64,000 nucleotides of DNA from Panopea generosa (taxonomy: Eukaryota > Mollusca > Bivalvia > Adapedonta > Hiatellidae): assembly GCA_029582155.1 (NCBI GenBank), contig CM055909.1, positions 43,832,967 through 43,896,966 on the forward strand. The letters run 5' to 3'. The notes below the pieces were generated by a model. That model worked only from the letters and a program-made list of their open reading frames with translations. It had not been told where the DNA came from and made no database searches. A program made the position numbers and the translations under genes. Below, piece by piece: positions 10,840 to 23,834 of the stretch (positions within the stretch are counted from its first letter, which is position 1; the number at the start of each line of letters is the position of its first letter).

Positions 10840-11150
10840 TCTTCTTCTTCTTCCATTATTACATTAAATCTCATTCTGGGGCATTATCGTACAGCTTGGT
10901 GTATGATACATGTGATTATGAGGTGCCATATTTACGGGATTAAAAACGATGCCCTCGCTCTACAGTGAAGAGACCAGTCCTCTCCTGAATGCCTCTAAAG
11001 TGTCAACTGTGGCAATGTGTTTTGGAAGGCTGCTCCGCAGTCTGGTGCCCATGGCAAAGAAAGAGTGCTGGCAGATGCCAAATTCTGCGGAATGTTGAAG
11101 GGACATCTATAAGACCATGGACAATTCTGTACACCAGGCCTATAAGTGTT
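10840..11150 (-). mobile_element. LINE 3' fragment
   Basis: Read on the minus strand, a frame contains HSFFAMGTRLRSSLPKHIAT followed by VDTLEAFRRGLVSSL and a stop. This resembles the C-terminal tail of many non-LTR retrotransposon reverse transcriptases (a W/R-x-x-LP...LEAF+xxL pattern). A short 3' region follows and ends in a (GAA)n tract near 10840. It is 5'-truncated. The family (CR1/RTE-like) cannot be fixed from this fragment. Confidence 0.5.
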
Positions 11151-12144
11151 TTTTTACTCTGGGTAGGTAGGTAGGTAAATAATTATATTTTTTTCAGTAA
11201 TATTATTATTTTTAATCGGTTACCTCCAAAACATAATTAGATGCTTTAATTTATACTTACAAGATGCTTAGCTTGCAAGTATATGCTTATGGTAACTTAT
11301 ATAAATACTTTTGCAGTTGGTTTTAATCATTATAACATGCTTTTTTCTCTTGTCTTACCCACACAACAGTAGATAGGCATGTAGTTTAGATGGAAGTACA
11401 CTTTCATTTATTTACAGAATGAAACCTGGCACACAAACATACATACATATACTCTGCTGTGAGGGTCCCCAAGTCTCTGAAAAGTGGGAGGGAGTCAGAA
11501 TTATAGATTATTCTATCACAACAACTATTTGCTACATCAGAAACAAATACAAATAAAAAACAGTGCAATAGAAGAGCTGTTGCACAACACTTTATATGTC
11601 AGAGACAGACACAGCTATTTTAAAAACAGTATGCTTGTGTGAAAATATCAATACACAAAATAAAAACATTAATGTCAGAATTAAGGGTTTATACTTTCAT
11701 TGAAACCAATGCTAATATCATGTTATCGTGTTGAAGAAGAGCAATTATTAACTTTTTTGTAACACTAGTATAACACTTCATTATTTTTACTTTTAAGTAA
11801 TGTCTGAATCAATGAACTATTTTAAGTTTTTTATACATTGAACTAGCTGGCAAACACTGTACTAGTAACTAAGTCTGATTTACTTCTGAATCTGCTAAAA
11901 ACCATTGTAACTGTATGACTAGATTTGATATCTGTTTACACAATATGTCTTTTTTAAAATATATATCTGATATATCATTAAAACTTAAATAATGATATCA
12001 CAAAATGACTAGTATATTGAAAGGGGTTCATGTTTTAACTGAAAAGTTTCAGTTGTCTACACATTTAAAACTGAGACAGTTTAATAAAACACATTTGTTC
12101 ATATCTCAGGTACAACGTTACAGCCATGTTGTCTATCCAAGTTT

Positions 12145-15100
12145 CTAAGTTTTGATAAGGGTTCTTTTTGGCACTTCTTTCCCCATCCTGATACAACTGG
12201 CACAAACTGGCAGATCAACTGTGTGTGTTTTTACAAGTTCAGGATCTTTTTCTGCACCGGTGTCTGCACAATGACAGCAAGTATCCTTGGCAACCTTCAC
12301 AGGGTTAGCATCAGCATAAAATGGATACTCAACAGGTGTTGAACATTTCATTTGCATCCGGACACAAATAGAGTGTTCAAGAACGTCTCCTGCATAAAAC
12401 AACATTTGTGTAGGAAAATAGTTTATAAACCATATTAAAAGACATAAATATATAAGAGTTTAACAGACTATAGAAATAAATTAAACATATCAAATGCCAG
12501 GTGAAGGATATGCTTCTTGAAACCTAAATTTTCTGCTAGTATTAAACTGACAAACCTGCTTTATCAAGTTCTATCTGTCCTTGGACAGAGCATACATGAA
12601 AACACCTTTAATGATACTTGTCAAATACTAAGCCTTTGGTATAGATAGTAAATAATTTTCCAAATCTGTCAGACACATATTGATGGACCCTTCAAAAATG
12701 TAAAAAAAGGTCAGAATACAAATTAAAGGAGCTATTTAATACTGTGTATGTCAGAGATGTATTGAAAATAGTATCAAATAACCACTGATCCTTCAGAAAC
12801 ACATTTATATAAAAAATATACCTTCTGGAACAACCAGTGAGCCACATGTGTAATCGTATTTCTCCAGAATTCTGTTAAGTGATCTCAGGTTCCTTTCAGA
12901 AAATTTCCTTGAAGCATAGATGCACATTGGTTGATGACACTGTAATAAGTGACTATCATTCTGATGTTCTGAGCAACCCATCCTGCATTTCGAACCCCGT
13001 GAAATAATATATAATTTTTCTATTTTATATTGACAATTACTTGTTTGTACTATTTTATAATTCTTTTAAAACAAAAACAAAAATAGTTTTAATATTAAGG
13101 TTACATTCTTTAATATATGTAATTTAAAAGATACTTTTAATGTCAAATTAAAAGAAACTACTTTAAAACAATTTTCATAGTTAAACTTCCAAATTTTTGC
13201 AAGTAACTTCCACAAATTATAACTGGGGAAAAAACTGATTTATTTTCAAATTAACAGGATATTTTTTAATATGATAATTTAAATCATAATGAAAAACCTG
13301 TATCTGTTCTGCTACCACTGATGCCCTTGTGTCAAACCCAGATTGTCTATCTTTTTCATCAGTTTCCTTGCCTACTAGCGCCTCAAACTTTTGGTAGTGT
13401 GTTGTATCAGTTGGATCCTGAAGTGGATCTGATACCCATGGGAATTCTATAGTGCTGCGAAGTCGGGAACAACAAGACTCAAAAAACAAAACATTTCTTT
13501 ATTTGAAAGAGATACTGCCTCTCAATGCTGTGATAATTTAGGAACCTTTGATAGTCTGAAATGAGAGCAGTCTGACTTTTTATATCTCATAAACTATCCA
13601 ACATTGACAAAGCCCTCTGTATCTGAACATGCAGACAAATCCTTTTTTTTGTAGTACAAATAGCCAAAATTGCACATTATTTTGTATAGTACAAAGGCTC
13701 CTTCTAATGTCAGACTTCCATTAATAATATAGTATTTGTACTATTAATAACAATCTTAATTTTGTAATATAAATCTCAATACCAAACTATATATATAAAT
13801 CGAAGTCAGTAAATATAAAAAGAAGAAATGTGTCAGAGAAAAGGATTTTCATACACATTTAATTTTACTAAAATACTAGCGAGATTTTAAGTATTGAATT
13901 ACACCTTTTAGACTTCAAGTGCTTTGCCAGGCTCCTGTTTCACCAACATATACTTAAATACTTAAAAACTTAAATATAAGAAAAGCAGCCATGTGATCAT
14001 GATTTTAGACTGGTTCCAGTAAAACTGCATATGGTGTCATTGATATTGATTATATAATAGATAAATAACCAGTCAAAACTTAGTTAAGTTTTTAAGTATT
14101 TAAGTTAAATGTTGGTGAAACAGAAGCCTGGTATTATCCGATGGTAATTGTTCCATCAACAGTCTGGAGCAGCTGTTCTTCAAACTGTTGTACTTCGTCA
14201 TCTGTTCCGGATTTGACTTTGACTGCAAATCATGATCTAAAGCTGACAATGACGACCCTACTGGAACAATTGATTTTTTCCTACGGACACCACTCGATAC
14301 AGCTGAACCTGGCTCACCAAAATCAACTTTTGACTTATCACCAACACATAGCAATGTAACATAGTCCTTGTATTTCACAGCATACTTACGTAAATACATG
14401 AAAATGGCAGCACAGTACTAGTGGTCATCTTGGTGTGTACTTCTTAGCTGGTGAGACTTGACCGTAAACTGAACTGGTATTATGGACTTGTACAGTTTAG
14501 CTGACTTTTTGTGTGCTTTTTTTTATACAAAAGAAAACAAAACAGTTGACTCACTTGGTATTGTTGTCTCAGGTGGCAAATCTTCTTGTACTTGCCTAAT
14601 CAGATCTTTAATGCTTATAAACTCTGACATATGTTCAACATTATGACGCCGCTCATCTGCTGCTCACAACTCTTCAATTTTGCTTCCAAGATTATCAAAA
14701 AAAAACCTTGAATGTATCCTTTGGTCTCCCCTTGTTTAAGTGTCTTAAATCAGTCAGTAAATCTATATCTTCAGAAAGAATGGGTCGTCTGATCCTTTTG
14801 TCAAGTGCAGGATTTTTGTCTGCGGAAAGATAGGTCAGAATAAATTGCTCGTAAAATTGCAGGAGACAGTTTTGTCAAACTGCTATAATTCTTATAAAAA
14901 ATATTTCTCATTTGACTTGTGTGGAATTCTGGAAGTAAAGGCTTTACTTTTTCGACAACCTTTAAAGACATGGTTAAAATTTCGTTTTCATCACACTGTT
15001 CTGGTGTCCTCCAAATAACTGTAATATTTCTACGAGATCCACCAGGGTTGTAGTGCAGTATGTCAACAGGAACTGAAAGCTTCAAATTTAACATGAAAAA

Positions 15101-17345
15101 TGTCTTTCATTATAGTATTTACCCAAATGGTTCTCTTCATTGAAAACAGTATACTGAAATGGTTCTGTTTTACAAAATACATCATCAAGAATAGAGTATT
15201 TGGGCTTGACAAGTTCAGTTGGCTGACGGTTTTCCAACATACAATGTTTACTAACTTGTCTTGGAAGATGTTCAAGATGTTGTCTCTTATTCTGGTTAGC
15301 AACTTCTCCATCCAGATATTCAGCATATGAATTTAAACTTTAAGCCATATTTTCAATGTCAACTCTGAATTCCCCCCATTGACCAGTAAATGCAGAGGAT
15401 ACCAGTCTAAATAACATGCCTCCATGTTTCTTTAACTCGCTGCTTTGGAGTTGGGGTGCTCTCTTTCTCTTTCTCCGTCAATCAATGTACTCATTAAACT
15501 GCTTCACAAGTCTGGAATAATTAATATGACCACTCAGACAAGATCATGAAAATTTTGAACTTATTGATAGTCTGACAAAAAAAGTTGAAACTCCTGAAAT
15601 TTTATTGTATCATGTTTAAAAGATTAAGTGCATGAGCATATATAATATTTCAATCAAATTTCAAAACAGAAGGGGTGGCTGAAGATTACATTATAATACT
15701 AGTATTATGATGTCAGACAACATTAAATTTTATAACAATAAAATAATTTTACTTTAATAGTATTAAAAAAGATTTCAATGCAGAAAAATTTCAAATACAT
15801 ACAGTCTGAAATATAACACCATTAAAGCTGTTTTTGTACAATGTTAAAGAGTTACATAGATGAGTAGGAAGTTTTTACTTCTGTCAGCCAGTGCAGAAAA
15901 AACATGTTTTTTTCCTTGGTTGATTGTCATGCCAGCACATGGGTTTACTATCGGAGCGTAGTTTCAAGCATGAGCACTCAGAAGAACCACTGTCAGACCT
16001 ACAGCCACCCAAAGATGGTTTCCTTACTGAGATTCACAACCACAGTAATTTTATAGTATCTATAAATATTAAAAGCTTTTATTAAAATATGACCAAATTT
16101 TTAAAACATCCCTGTCTGGAAGGGCTTGCACATCCCTCTATTGTTTTCTTTTCTTTATTACCATCAAGGTACCATAACACATCTGTCATAATGGACATGT
16201 GCGTTTCCACAGTATCATCGGTCATGGATTTGGGAAATCCCACGTTTACTTCACCCAAATGTTTTCACCAAATCATTATGGAGACGGTCTTTGGCTGAAT
16301 ATAAAAATAAATATATATAGACACACAAAAAAATTATTTCTATATATTGACATACATTTGAAATGAATATATCAATATTTCTAAACAGTCCTCAAACAAT
16401 ATGTTGTTTTTATCTTTGACATAAAAGCTTTGAGAATACAATTTATTAATATGCCGGGTGTAAATTAAGTTACAAGTTCCATAATCCCCCCCAGACACAA
16501 TCCCAACTGCTAAATTCCTCCATTGAAGGCCGACAACCCCCTAAGCACTTCAGCCCATTGATATTTTTCAATTATATCCAAGTTTTCACTTCATTTTGTT
16601 TAAAAATTGATAATTATCATCTAAAAAATTGTTATTTATTAATTTCTGTTAAATTTCTTTAATTCTAAAAATTCTATTTAACAAAATCAAAGGGGGATTT
16701 TGTCCGCACTCCTCAAATTGCTTGTCAGGGTCAAATGATTGAAATCAAGGAGTCTAGGCTGTCAGAGGTTCAATTTTGTTTTAATAAAATACTTTTGGGT
16801 TATATATTTCTTACATTTATAAAAATTAATCCTGATATTTTATACAAAATTTCACAGCAAGGGAATTCTGTAAGCAGAAGAAAAATGACACTATCTTGTT
16901 GACTAAACAACAACAAAATGATTTTGCAGTAGTTTTTTTTTATAAATACAGGCTTACATACATATATTTTAATATTATTCTTACCAGAAAATTTCTGCTT
17001 CTCCACAGGGATTTTTTAGCTGTTTTGTTTCTGTTGCCATCAATATGCTGAAGGCATTGGCTGCTCCAGTCTGTGCCTCTGGTTCATGGTTTGGAGTATG
17101 ACTTTTAAGTTTGATTGTAACGTATTTATCAAAATCCGTACATTTAGTTTATCATAGGAGTCTGGGTAGAATTGAGAAATATCATGTTGGTTAGAAGACA
17201 CAGAAATCTTCGAAACTTTTTCGAAGTCACTAAGATGGTCGGTGACTATTTCAAACAGATCATACCATGTGTTTTCAACGTCTGAGAATCACTGTCACGG
17301 AAAACGTTACATATTCGGCAAGTTTTCCATCGCAATTCGCCATCT
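12145..17345 (-). pseudogene. Decayed multi-exon copy of an uncharacterised transposon-like invertebrate gene family
   Basis: Minus-strand protein pieces occur in consistent order. Near 17340: ELRWKTCRICNVF. Near 17100: FDKYVTIKLKSHTPNHEPEA. Near 16200: MTDVLWYLDGNK. Near 15950: a Cys-rich piece with MCWHDNQ. At 14800-15490: AFTGQWGEFRVD, then LSPAILRAIYSDLSF. At 14560-14820: LLTDLRHLNKGRPKD and AADERRHNVEHMSEFISIKD. At 14150-14430: YVTLLCVGDKSKVDFGEPGS and LSALDHDL. Two well-formed C-terminal exons (12822-12939 and 12145-12389) end in CxxC pairs and a stop. I remember this order (TDLR..N.GRP, AADERRH, DDK.K...GEPG, ALDHD) from multi-copy uncharacterised proteins of cnidarians, molluscs and amphioxus. 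Acidic residues in the GDK/GEPG region suggest a DDE-like nuclease. Several stops and frame breaks plus an inserted MITE show it is not functional as a whole. The class is inferred. Confidence 0.6.
13930..14128. mobile_element. MITE with ~45-bp TIRs inside the decayed gene
   Basis: Inverted ends share CTGTTTCACCAACAT followed by a CTTAAATACTTAAAAACTTA block. The element interrupts the decayed transposon-like gene just 3' of its DDE-like region, so it is younger than that copy. No clear target duplication was found. Confidence 0.68.
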
Positions 17346-17349
17346 TCGT

Positions 17350-19585
17350 TGAAACATCGATAGACGCTTACTGAGAACTGAGCACATAATGTGCCCAATT
17401 AACCGCGATCAAAGTATATTGACTCAACGGATATAAATTCAAAAGAAATGGAAATAAAGAGCAGAATGAGTCACAAATAAACAATCGCAAAATTTTCTGA
17501 AATGGCAATATAAATATTTTGAGTTGGGGCAAAAACATTGGGTTGGTAGGTAAAGGGCAAACACACTTAATTTAAATATAGGCCCCATCACAAGCCTCAC
17601 GTTGATGTTACATTTCTGCAATGTCCTCCAGCCAAGATCATGTATCATCTGGCAGGTATTGCTTGATGTTGCCCTGGATGAAGAAAAATTGCAGCCGATA
17701 CATCCAGATTATTTCAAATACAGACATTTAATTCCCAACGCATTGTGTTTCTTGCACACTGCTTTGTAAACACTAATGCGCGCACATCGTCTGAAGAATT
17801 TCAAGAGCATCGGGTTACTAGTGCACCACTTTCTAAACAATGATGCGTTCGCATCTAGCTTTATCAATATCATTAGACGGTCTCTGTTACAGTAACGAGT
17901 GGTAAATACACAAGCTGCTTGCCGACCTTGAATACTTCATGTGTAACAGTTTCACTGAATCGAAACAGTGTTATAATTATGATAAACATTTCAATCAGCT
18001 GCGTAGCTGCCTTTATGCAACAACGCCAGGGATTGTATATATTTTTGAGAATGCATCATATTATATCTCCTGGAAATGCCATCAGAACGCATGAAATGCA
18101 TCCTGAATTTTTTTCTGATGGGGAGAGGGGCATGTTCCTCAGACCCCTCCGCAACCCTTTTAGAACCGTATGGGCTTGCACATCATTTTAGGGTCAGCTA
18201 CGCCACTGTCAATAAAGGAGATACAGTGTGTAATGATTATATTATTTGAACCAAATCAACAAACACTGTCAGTTTTTTCAACAGACTAAGCTGCACATGT
18301 GTTTTTTGATGTTATTAACTGTTATAGTCAATGTTTACTGTTGTTAAATACTCATTTATGATTGTGGTTGTTTAAATGGTGCACAGCTTAAGGTTCACAC
18401 AGTGCAATGGTGAAGTATCTTAATTTTCACAATGTTAAATCATTTGAAATTATAATGATTTAGTTAAAATTTCTCGAAAAATAGGACTCACACTTTCATT
18501 TTTTGGACTCGCAGATTTGTAGTCCAGACTCGTACATTGAATTTTTTTAAAAAAATCACTGGACATGGACAAGAATGGTGTTCTGCTCTGGTATTTCATT
18601 CTTGAAGAGGCTGCGCAGCATCTATGACACATGGATGTATGTTGTGGCGACCCGATAGAGCTGGTGGTGGTACCGAGGCCACAGAAAATTGAAGAAGCTT
18701 TATGGTCTAGGGTTGTTGAAGCATCAGGGGGACACTGTAGCTAGGTGTCCTCAGTTGCAATATCTATCTATCTTTAACAGAGTGGGTGTCAAACAGTATT
18801 ATCACAACTTGTTAATCTGCATGCAACATAACATAACTTTATGGTTGATAAAACCACAACTTGTCTTAAATACAAAATCATGGTAGATGAACAAGTGTGC
18901 AGATGAAACCATCATCATCCCACTGGTTATAGCTTTAAGTGTACAACCGACACCAGCTGTTTTAATTTCTCTCCGAAGGATTGCATACTTTCACAAATAA
19001 GGCACTATGGGAGTGAGCTGGATGAAACCTTACAGGGATATGGAACCATTGACATCTTGGTCTTGAATAAGCATGCTAACCACTAGACATGCCATTTTAA
19101 AGATATTATTATTGTTTCTAAGGACCAGTCATTCCTAACATCAATGATGCTACGTAAATTCAGCATTGTCTTCTTATTGATATAATATCTGAAACCTGCG
19201 ATAAATAGATAGATGGGTACTCCACCCACTTATTTCTACGTGCAAAATAATAAAATTTTGAGACGGAATTGTGGTAGTTACAAACCTTCATTGGCATGAT
19301 ACAAGGACGCACAGCTTATTCGTCAATAAAATTGGTGACTCGTGTTCCTGTCCGGTGTTCTGTTTCCTCATAAGCCACCTTTCTAATTTAAATCTTTGGG
19401 GTGGAAAAAAACAACATTGAATTTCCCGACCAAAAGACGCTTTTCTCAAATCAACCAATGGAAATCGTTGAAACAAAATTACTTTGGATTACTCGGACGT
19501 CTTCGTCGATTTCTATTTGCAGGTAAATTTATTTTCGGATGCTCTCGTTATTTTCCGTTGACTTCATTAGTAACATTTTCTCAAC
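17350..19585. other. Intergenic region between convergent-out genes
   Basis: Lies between the decayed minus-strand gene and the plus-strand secreted peroxidase candidate. Open frames here are short and lack motifs. A CCAAT box at 19454-19458 (TCAACCAATGG) lies about 135 bp before the peroxidase start codon and is the only promoter-like site seen. Confidence 0.4.
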
Positions 19586-19589
19586 AAAT

Positions 19590-19677
19590 ATGGCGTTGAA
19601 ACGGATTTTAGCTGTCAACTTTACTGTGTTTATTTTCTTAATTTCATCCGCACAGAGACATATTCACGCTTCTAAAG
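19590..19677 (+). CDS. First coding exon of secreted haem peroxidase candidate: signal peptide
   Basis: ATG at 19590 in a fair context (AACAAATATGG) opens 29 codons. MALKR is followed by a hydrophobic run (ILAVNFTVFIFLISSA) and then QRHIHASK, a standard secretory signal peptide with likely cleavage after SSA or soon after. The exon ends in phase 1 at AAAG|GTATGG. Its phase matches the exon at 28388-28444 and the peroxidase cassettes at 54.9 kb onward. No other plus-strand coding exon was found between, so these are proposed as one gene of more than 44 kb. Membership in one transcript is inferred. The first exon could instead belong to another secreted protein whose later exons were missed. 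Confidence 0.62.
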
Positions 19678-21625
19678 GTATGGATTATGTGTTAATATAA
19701 TAGTAATTTAATTTTTTAGGGGATTTGTGTTTCTTCATGTCGGATTTTAATATTGAAACTTTACACACCTGTACTGCGAAAAGTGACACACTAAAATGGA
19801 TATATCGTGACTGTAAGGTTTGCCGGTTAGGTAAACATTTGGTTACGAAACACCAAAAAAAATAAAATGTTACAGTTAATTGAAAGATAAGTAAAGCCCA
19901 GCTCATGTTTTTACCCCATGCGTTTAGAATAATTAGTATGCTTGTTGTGTTTTAGATAATAATTGAGATATTACTGACAAAAAATATTAATAATCTTATT
20001 GCGTCTTGTTTCTCAGCCAAATTTATTTGAAGTTTATGTAGTGGGATTTGGTAGCTTGACCAGAAAATGATCATGCAATGACTATGATATACACTGGATT
20101 TTGAAATGATACTGCTATCTCTTTGATCGATATATGGAGGAAAATAGAGCTTCAAGTTCCACTAATGTAGTGCAATGTTGTGAAAACATTTTTTTTCTTC
20201 AGATATTTGTAATTTCTGAAAGTGGTGTTAACATGCAAAAACATGTTATGATAATTATAATAAATCATTTCTTAATATCTTAAAAATTAAAATACAAAAA
20301 TCTAGCCCTCTTCATATATCATTTTATTGAATTGTTCAGGAAAAAAATAATTATGGACTAGAAGCTAGAACTGAACTGATTAAGTTAATGTTTATATGTC
20401 CTCCTTTATCCATTCCTCGGATTACTTAAGGCAATATATGTTGCCATTTTCAACTCTTCTTGACAGTAAAAGCCACTGTTTGTTTGTGCAGAAAGACAAA
20501 GTTCTGTAAACTTACAGAATGAAGGGAACTTTTGTTAGGATTTCTTAAATCCAGTTCTTGAATGATTAACACTATATTTCAATACATAATTACAGGTTAA
20601 TAATGTCATCCAACTTATACGGTAGCTCGATATTCTTAGAATGATTCTGAGTAGAAACACTAGCCTTCTGCAAGCAGGTTATGAGAGGCAGAATAATACT
20701 TTCATAGAGTGTTGGTCAGACACACTACAGGTCATGGGAGGTAATTTATCAAACTTTTTCACATAAAGATTTTGGATGATAATGGTCTTGAACCCCTGAC
20801 CACAGCACTGAGAGGTGCATGTCAGTGGTTTGATCTTAATAAGACAGCTCAGAATGGAGGACCAGATTTTTTGAAAGATTATTGCAGGATTTGTGGGGAA
20901 GGTTTGATAGTATATTTTTCCTGTGATTGAAATTTATTTTGAATAACCTTGTATTGCGCTTTTCTTTGTCAGAAAACACTGATCACATAATATTATGATT
21001 TTATTGCTTTAAAACATATGTGGACCACAAAATCTCAATAACATCCAATGCATTAATTATGGTAGCTGGCCACCGAAACTTATTTTAGTAAAAATTATGC
21101 ATGGTAAATAAAATTTAAATTAAATAATTAGTTTAATGATTAAGACGCACATTCATTTTTTTAGTCTTGTGGTTTTGGTAGGATGAAAACAAAGTATCAA
21201 TTAAATTAAGCTTATTTGTTTTTATTTTAAACTGATTTAGTGTCACACCGCAGTCAAGGCTATTTACAGCACAGTAAACTGTATTGTAAATGGGTTTACA
21301 ACTTCGTACAAATAATCATATGACATGGATATACATGTGCTGAGAAATGACCCACTTAAAAATTTAAGCTTCAGCAATTTCGGACATATTGAGATATTAT
21401 CCCAGGTAAATGAAGGTAATTATACTGGCATTCACCATATAATGATATCCCTGATAAATAGTGTTGTTATAGGAAAGGTTATGGAAAACAAAGATTTGCC
21501 CTGGGACCTCTCTGCCCGGCATATTAATTAGGGAGGCTATAGTGACATTAAGTGTATTTATTGTTTCACCCATTAATATCACATGAAGTAGATATGGGTA
21601 TGAATTACAATCAAGAGGATGTGAG
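19678..21625. other. Intron 1, 5' part: nothing specific
   Basis: AT-rich sequence without a recognisable exon or element. Short open frames here have no support. Confidence 0.5.
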
Positions 21626-21634
21626 TAATGGCTG

Positions 21635-21849
21635 AGGCCATCCTTAAAAATATATTGTTTGCCGTGCTCCTACCTACTCACTCAAAAATCTTTTATGGAC
21701 TTTAAATGCATTTAAAAAAAATACCTGCCCATTTTTCTTTAAAATGACTGTAAAATCAAAATTTGGCCAAAAAAAAATCAGCTTCCTACCCACCCGCATG
21801 AAAAATACTGGGCCGGAGCACAGCAAACAAATATTTTTTAGGAATGGCC
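21635..21849. mobile_element. MITE with ~36-bp TIRs and 9-bp target duplication (Mutator-like)
   Basis: Ends AGGCCATCCTTAAAAATAT and, reversed, GGCCATTCCTAAAAAATATT, continuing into TGTTTGC(C/T)GTGCTCC. The flanks TAATGGCTG at 21626-21634 and 21850-21858 are identical. A 9-bp duplication with long TIRs points to Mutator-like elements. The element is 215 bp and non-coding. Confidence 0.75.
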
Positions 21850-22104
21850 TAATGGCTGACCAAAGTGGACAGGGATAGTCTTGATCAGTCTTAAATATCC
21901 AGCATTAAGATTGTTATATTCTTCTTAGATTGATAATTATGTTAAATTTATGAATTATTACAATTGGCAACTTGCACATTATACCACTGTTTAGTGTACT
22001 AAAGTGTGACTGGTCATACCTACCATTTACTCTTCACTATCAATCACAAAAATCAACAATTCTATGATTATTTTTCATGAATATCATTATAGATAGGTAC
22101 ACTA

Positions 22105-22790
22105 AATGTGTAACTTGTTATATGCTGTAACAGTACTCTTATCTTATAACTTGTTATTTGCTGTAACAGTACTCTAAATGTATAACTTGTTACTTGCTGA
22201 AACAGTACTCTAAACTTGTGTAACTTGTTATTTGATTAACAGTACTCTAAACTTGTTATTTGCAGTATCAGTACTGTAAACTTGTTATTTACTGTAACAT
22301 TACTCTAAACTTGTTATTTGCTGTATCAGTACTCTTAACTTGTTATTTGCTGTAACAGTACTCTAAACTTGTTTTTTGCTGTATCAGTACTTTAAACTTG
22401 TTATTTACTGTATCAGTACTCTTAACTTGTTTTTGCTGATAAACAGTACTATAAACTTGTTATTTACTGTAACACTACTCTAAACTTGGTTTTGCTGATT
22501 AACAGTACTCTAAACTTGTTATTTACTGTAACAGTACTCTAAACTTGTAACTTGTTATTTACTGTATCAGTACTCTAAACTTGTTATTTCCTGTATCAGT
22601 ACTCTAAACTTGTTATTTACTGTAACAGTACTCTAAACTTGTAACTTGTTATTTGCTGTATCAGTACTCTTAACTTGTTATTTACTGAAACAGTACTCTA
22701 AACTTGTTATTGACTGTAACAGTACTCTAAACTTGTTTTTTTTTGCTGTAACAGTACACTAAATGTGTAACTTGTTATTTGCTGTATTGC
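22105..22790. repeat. 29-bp minisatellite (acttgttatttgctg)
   Basis: About 24 copies of a unit like TAAACTTGTTATTTGCTGTA plus ACAGTACTC, with TATCAG/TAACAG variants and occasional TAACTTG insertions. It is intronic if the long peroxidase gene is real. Confidence 0.9.
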
Positions 22791-22799
22791 AACTTATAT

Positions 22800-23790
22800 A
22801 GCATTTTACTTCAGTTTTAAAGTAATTATGATAAATATGTTTTGTGTTGAGTATAGTGTTTGAAAGGTGAATTTAAATGAAGACTTGTAGTAAGTACAGT
22901 ATGTAAGCAATTTGACTGTCTGCATTATCTGCACTACTGTTGTTAATGCCATCAATTAAAGATAATGAAGCATTTGCTAATTGACAAAATGTGTCACTTA
23001 CCCAAACTTGCTATATCAGAAATGTAGCCAATGCAGTTTACTGTATCATTTATACAATCTTGTGTACAGTTTGTTACTACTGTGCTAATTATTTCAACCA
23101 CTTAAGACTGATTGAAATTAAATTGATATATACGTCATTATACACTATATATATATATTTATTTATATATGTGTGTGTGTAACAAGCAGGCCTTCTAAAA
23201 TTCCAAAATGCAAATCGGTCCAGGTTTTTTACTACCGTAAGAATCACACTTATTTTAAAAAAATCACTAAAATTGAATTACATTATGCCTTTACATGTTT
23301 GCATACCCCACCCACCATGTCAGCTGCATCATGTTTTTTCTCCGTTTTTTATTAATAGGGAATGATTTCAAGTTTATTTGTGTATTATTTATAACATACT
23401 TTATCACAACGTTTACATTTTAATTACTGACATTATGTTTCCGCTTTACTGAATAATTTTCATTATATTAAAAATGTTCAATCGAACCGGAAGTGTTGCA
23501 AGTTCTGGAAGCTGTGTGAAATAATCACCGTGGAAACCAATTTAATGGTTCAACCACCAAAATAAATCATTCAGAACCTGTCCCACATCAAAACAAAATC
23601 TGTCCGGGTTTTATCAGTTTCATTAATTAATTGTCATTAATTTTATAATTAAAGTTATTTTTTAAAAAAATGAAACAAACAAGTTACACTGCATGTTTAA
23701 TCAATTATTTTAATGACGCAAACAATATTCGGTCCGACCGTCCCAGCTTTGGCTAGCGGTATATCAAAGAAATTACGGATGCAAACAGAG
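22800..23790. other. Intronic AT-rich stretch
   Basis: Contains a TA/TG microsatellite at about 23143-23180 and no supported exon. The open frames at 22991 and 23173 are short and of low complexity. Confidence 0.45.
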
Positions 23791-23834
23791 TCTTTTGATA
23801 AACCGCTACTACATGCACTACCACCCCACTATTA

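Noticed and set aside
10989-11174. Plus-strand 61-codon frame
   Set aside because: It lies opposite the LINE C-terminal tail, which explains the coding-like composition.
18600-18780. GC-richer stretch with a possible exon
   Set aside because: No acceptor/donor pair gave a frame with recognisable sequence on either strand.
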